Shown here piece after piece: positions 60,455-64,000 of a DNA stretch of 64,000 nucleotides (positions within the stretch are counted from its first letter, which is position 1; each line of letters begins with the position of its first letter). This stretch comes from Exophiala sp. HKRS030 (lineage: Eukaryota > Ascomycota > Eurotiomycetes > Chaetothyriales > Herpotrichiellaceae): contig JAHWDD010000010.1 in assembly GCA_023897205.1 (NCBI GenBank), forward strand, positions 2,356,001 to 2,420,000, given 5' to 3'. Both the position numbers and the translations under genes were made by a program. Below the pieces are notes generated by a model. The model saw only the letters and a list, made by a program, of their open reading frames with translations. It made no database searches and was not told where the DNA came from.

Positions 60455-61644
60455 TCATGCTGGTTCGGGTTGCCTTGGCTCAAACCAAGAAGTGCGGGAG
60501 GACAATAAGTCTCTCTGACCATAGACCTCTCCTACAATGGTTATGATCATGTCGAGCGTGGTAGACACTACTCGTTGATGACTGAGGTCGCTCAGGCTTC
60601 CTTCCTCGATTGACACGCTCTCTTCTTCATCTCCAATGTGATCGCTAACACCCTCAACTCCTCCACTTCCCGAAGCAGCAATATTGGAAGACGGCGTTTC
60701 AGCACTTGAATTGCCTTCCACCTTCGATGCCATTTGAACAGCCCTCTGTGCGAGCTGTCGAATTTCGCCAATCTCTTCACTTGACAACTCTTCTCTGTCA
60801 CGACATCTGCCGAGAATTGCCCACAACCAAGCTCCTACCCGCTTCACCACATTCACATCCTTCCTGCGGAGTAGCAGTGGCAGCTTTCGTCGAGTCAACT
60901 TGATCAATTCCATGATTGATTGTGCGTCCATGCAGGAAACTTGTGTCGGATGAGGATCTGCTGTCATAAGATGACTTTCCCACTGTTCCCTAGCTTTTCG
61001 AGATTCTTCCGGGAAGGATATAAGCTGTGAAGATCGAAGCGCTTCGATAGCAGATAACGGCGGAGAACATCTCATAGTGGCTCGAACTACTCTGAAATGC
61101 TTGAGTAGAGAGTCGTAATAATGGCGCTGTGCGGGTGGAAGAGTATCTGTTGAGTCCATTTGAGGAATCGCAACTGCTGTATATGTGCCATCTTCAAAGA
61201 AGCCTCCTTCGTCTGCACCATTTATATTGGCGGACTTATTGATTTCTGCCGGTTGTGTCGAAGGCGCAGTCAGGACATACGGTACACCTCGGGCTTCGGA
61301 ACTGCGCTCTTTATATTAGCATCAGTCATAGGGATCAACGATCCTAAAGCAGGAATTCTCAGTATCGAGTTGTTCATGGTCGAGACAATCACTCACCGAA
61401 CCATTCGTAGGTAGTCGAGGCCATCCACCGCAGGGCCATAAAACAGTTGCCCGTCGTCGTCTCCTAGTCCTGGAAACGCACCTGTCTGTCCGGTGTACTG
61501 ATCGACCCGTGGCGCTTCCTCATCCTCATCCTCATCATCGGAACTGTTCCAGTCATCTTCTGCATGACCAGTAATGTTCTGTCTTTTGGGCGATGGGAAA
61601 TCGTCTGGCTCGGGAGAGGACGTGTTTCGACGTTTGAGAGACAT
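60455..61644 (-). CDS. Gemin2/Brr1 homolog (SMN-interacting protein 1)
   Basis: Helps assemble Sm rings on spliceosomal snRNAs. Exons 61397-61644 and 60455-61301 (95-nt intron, GTGAGT...GCGCAG, phase 2) give 364 residues. The hallmark DYLRMVRSEARGVPYVL is created by the splice: GLDYLRMVR ends exon 1 and SEARGVPYV begins exon 2, matching the conserved (D)YLRxVRxEA segment of Gemin2. Further support comes from the helical core (REQWESHLMTADPHPTQVS, LLLRRKDVNVVKRVGAWLWAILGRC) and from the C-terminal VGEVYGQRDLLSSRTSW, the family's GQRDLL end. The N-terminus is acidic and Ser-rich (SSDDEDEDEEAP). Yeast Brr1 is the distant relative. Confidence 0.85.
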
Positions 61645-62039
61645 TCTGAGCGTTCGTCACATCTTTGACCTAACGTGTTGCACCTTGTGCAAAGATGCTC
61701 CACGGGTAATAAGGGATGGCCTTATGAATGCAGATATGAGGGAACTATTTCTCTACGTGGCATGTGAAGTGGGTGGTTCAGTCACGTTCAGTGAAGGATC
61801 CTTTGGGGAAATGCGACGAGTCTGACGAGGATCACACGTCATTTGATCCACAAAATCCACTTTATATCTAACAGTTAACGAACATTGCAGAATAGTCAAC
61901 TCAAGATGCCTCATTCTCAGTAACTACACCTCAATCGAAATGCCTATGAACTGTGATCTAGCCAAAAAAAAAGTATACATACGCCACGAACCGCATCATA
62001 GTCCTGGAATTGACTCGAAAGACAACCTGATCTTGCTGC
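61645..62039. other. Intergenic
   Basis: 5' side of the Gemin2 gene, 3' side of the next minus-strand gene; no other feature seen. Confidence 0.6.
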
Positions 62040-62825
62040 TTACGAGCCACCACCTACAGCACTGGTAATCAACGCGATCTGCGTAGCTCGTCGTCTATCA
62101 ATCTCCTTCTTCAACATCATCAAGCAAGTCGCCACAATGACCGACTCATCTAGCGAAGCTGCGGCGTTCTGATCAAAGGTGAGCTGTCCACCGTTGCCCG
62201 CAGTACAGTTTGATGATCCAGGAGTTCTGGTATCTTCTCCTCGAACCAATTGTGCGAGTATCTTCCCTTCTATCTTCGACCCAAGTTGCTCCCTCAGCAC
62301 GATCAAGTTGACTTTCTTGCCATTTGCATCCTTTGTTTTTCCATAGCTCCATTCGAATGATCGTCCATCAGGAGTCGAGAACGAAGTAGAGCGAGAGGTC
62401 CATCTGCCCTTCACATTGATGACATTTACAGCATCGTCATCTTCTCCTGGGCCTTGAAGTAACTGCAGGACAGGTTCTCGATTCGGTCCGAAATGGTAGG
62501 TTGTGCTGATGAGATCGCCCAGCTTCGAGTGACTGAGGATGGCATTGCCAGAGGACCGTTTTGCGCGCGTCGAAGTGTAGGCCAAGGTCCCATCGTTGTG
62601 GTAGATGAAGATCTCGAGCTCGGATGATGGTAGTGGAAACCTCCAGAATCCAATTCCGCGAGAGGAGATGTGGAGAGTGGTACCGGGATTGAATGAAGAG
62701 GTATCGATCAGAGTTGTTGTAGTCGAGTTCTCTGACAGCACTGAGACTGCTGACGACTTGACGCCCACCTCGGCGGACTTTATATCAAGGATCTCGTGTC
62801 GATAGCTAGATTTCTCGGTGGCCAT
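62040..62825 (-). CDS. Conserved-looking protein of unknown function
   Basis: 261 residues from the ATG at 62825 (an in-frame start at 62864 adds 13 unlikely residues), intronless. I do not recognise the family with confidence. Residues ~45-175 look like a beta-rich domain (LHISSRGIGFWRFPLPSSELEIFIYH, AILSHSKLGDLISTTYHFGP, GRWTSRSTSFSTPDGRSFEWSYG). This pattern recalls tubby-like/LURP-one beta barrels, but the match is only by eye. A Cys-containing helix near the end (VIVATCLMMLKKEIDRRR) and a small Gly/Ser tail follow. There is no signal peptide, so it is probably intracellular. It is tandem with the Gemin2 gene, 395 bases apart. Confidence 0.72.
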   Translation of the reverse strand: MATEKSSYRHEILDIKSAEVGVKSSAVSVLSENSTTTTLIDTSSFNPGTTLHISSRGIGFWRFPLPSSELEIFIYHNDGTLAYTSTRAKRSSGNAILSHSKLGDLISTTYHFGPNREPVLQLLQGPGEDDDAVNVINVKGRWTSRSTSFSTPDGRSFEWSYGKTKDANGKKVNLIVLREQLGSKIEGKILAQLVRGEDTRTPGSSNCTAGNGGQLTFDQNAAASLDESVIVATCLMMLKKEIDRRRATQIALITSAVGGGS

Positions 62826-63792
62826 GGTGCTAGACGTGATTTTAGACTGTCGTCTTTTGTCCAAGTTCTTTTTCTCACTGATGAAGTTGGGATCTGACTT
62901 TGCTGTAATTGTTGAAAGAGAGTGCGAATTTGCTGAAATCGATTTTTCGCAATCATGCTACTTTACGCGCTATATATGTACGATGAATAGCACCCTTGAA
63001 AACCCATGCTCCCAATATAGCATTATCTTCACCAGTCTACTGCACTACCTCAATACCCAAACACAGCCTTGCCCGATCCTGACGTATTCGGACTTTCCCG
63101 TGGGCGGTGCGCACGATTGGTTCGATCCCCCAAGGCAGATTCAGGCTCCCAGCATTCGATTGGTCGACATTCCTCGACTTACACGACCCATGCGTCTCTG
63201 GCATGGGCTTGATCATTCTGCCCTGCATATGGATTTGGTCTTTGGCTATCGCTGGTACATCAGCTGGGAAACTCAAAAATGCGAATTGCCGTCTACCAGG
63301 TCTCAACCCCAGACGTCGAATGTCAATGTCTACCAGAACTCTTATTATCATTTGCGAATTGGGCTCTACGCTGAGCAAGTGGTTCAACGACGGGCTGTGG
63401 TCATGATCTCGCTAGGATGAAACTATTCCCCCAGCTGCAGGGTTTCAAGGTGATGTGCTGCTTGTCGAACGATGTTGAGAAGTTCACTTGGGTCACGTCC
63501 TCAGCAGTCTTAGCTCTGGTCAATACACAGCACATGGTTCTGCAAGCACCACGGAGGTCGGCACTTGTGCTGCTCCTTCATTCACTTGTGCATGATGCTG
63601 CCTCACACGGTACCGCATATACCCAGGTACGCTTGCACAGATTCGCGAGACAGCGGCTAGACCTGGCCAAGGCCTTCTAGTAATGCGAGCAAGAGCGACG
63701 TATTCGGAATCCAATGCAGATATGATTGTCAGTTGACATGTGGTGTGGGGAATTCATGTACGAAAAATATCTATAGATAGAAGTTTCATCCG
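62826..63792. other. Unresolved stretch, no confident gene
   Basis: Both strands have open frames of 60-200 codons (for example 62818-63420 plus, 63037-63387 minus, 63417-63680 plus). None has a domain, a splice pair or a plausible start. It may be the 3' flank of the gene at the right edge, or hold a small gene that I cannot resolve. Confidence 0.45.
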
Positions 63793-64000
63793 TCAGTCGA
63801 GGTTCAAGGCCTCATCACCTTCTTTTTCTGTGACAACCACATTTGGCAGATCTCTGATGTCAGCCACCACGCCCGGAGCGCCAACCCCTTCTTCAACCTC
63901 CTTGACCAAGTCCACGATCCTCATCACGTCCACCTGCAGCGTCCCAGTCTCGAAAGCAATCATCTGAATCTCGGCTTCGTGACATTGCTCCGGCGCCAAT
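63793..64000 (-). CDS. C-terminus of an unidentified gene, cut by window edge
   Basis: An open minus-strand frame enters from the right edge and stops at 63793-63795, leaving about 68 residues. It contains EIQMIAFETGTLQVDVMRIVDLVKEVEEG and DLPNVVVTEKEGDEALNLD. The helix-rich acidic end is protein-like, and codon use is even. No family can be named from so little, and its N-terminal part is outside the window. Confidence 0.5.
   Translation of the reverse strand, partial: LAPEQCHEAEIQMIAFETGTLQVDVMRIVDLVKEVEEGVGAPGVVADIRDLPNVVVTEKEGDEALNLD

Overview
The window looks like nuclear DNA of a filamentous ascomycete (Pezizomycotina). Genes are mostly single, carry zero to two short GT-AG introns of about 50-110 nt, and are separated by 0.1-2 kb of non-coding DNA full of microsatellites. 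Family content also fits: a peroxisomal acyl-CoA oxidase ending in SKL, an ATP sulfurylase with the fungal C-terminal regulatory domain, a Zn2Cys6 regulator, a GPI-type serine/threonine-rich wall protein, an RGS protein and a RUS/DUF647 protein. The order or species cannot be fixed from the sequence alone; a Eurotiomycete-like fungus is a guess.

Layout. 1.8-4 kb: secreted esterase-like alpha/beta hydrolase, broken by two frameshifts. 5-7.1 kb: intronless peroxisomal acyl-CoA oxidase with two FarA-type CCTCGG elements upstream. 7.6 kb: intron-containing tRNA-Ser(AGA). 8.6-9.2 kb: small Gly/Arg/Cys-rich orphan. 10-11.6 kb: VPS20 convergent with a PITH-domain gene. 13-14.6 kb: mucin-like GPI protein. 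15.6-21.2 kb: a long disordered protein interrupted by an in-frame TGA, divergent from a RUS-family gene. 21.2-25.9 kb: a 4.7 kb gene-free, repeat-rich stretch leading to an RGS-domain gene (25.9-27 kb). 28.9-31.6 kb: disordered repeat protein. 31.6-33.6 kb: microsatellite-rich gap.

33.6-37.6 kb: sulfate-assimilation pair MET3 and MET16 on one strand. 39.2-40.7 kb: SER2. 41.4-44.1 kb: a PI-PLC X-domain protein and a TMEM205-like membrane protein. 44.9-47 kb: Ku80, convergent with VAM7 (47.1-48.2 kb). 48.5-51.2 kb: a Zn2Cys6 regulator whose last codons overlap the end of a quinone-oxidoreductase-type dehydrogenase. 52.4-54.5 kb: hydrolase plus coiled-coil protein. 55.2-56.9 kb: cytosolic aspartyl-tRNA synthetase. 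57.5-58.3 kb: NTF2-like protein. 58.6-59.9 kb: Cys-rich single-pass membrane protein. 60.5-61.6 kb: Gemin2/Brr1 homolog. 62-62.8 kb: conserved-looking protein of unknown function. 63.8 kb to the edge: C-terminus of an unidentified gene.

Functional links are limited, as usual in fungi. ATP sulfurylase and PAPS reductase are successive-pathway enzymes (sulfate to sulfite), and the SER2 product, serine, feeds the same cysteine/methionine route. A cluster of CACGTG boxes lies between MET16 and SER2. VPS20 and VAM7 both serve endosome/vacuole traffic but lie 37 kb apart.

The strongest global observation concerns reading frames. Eight genes, several of them normally conserved or essential (aspartyl-tRNA synthetase, Ku80, SER2), each need one or more single-base corrections, nearly always one base missing from a run of G or C. 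When the bases are counted back, every coding length becomes divisible by three and the expected motif reappears. This looks more like homopolymer under-calling in the assembly than like pseudogenes.
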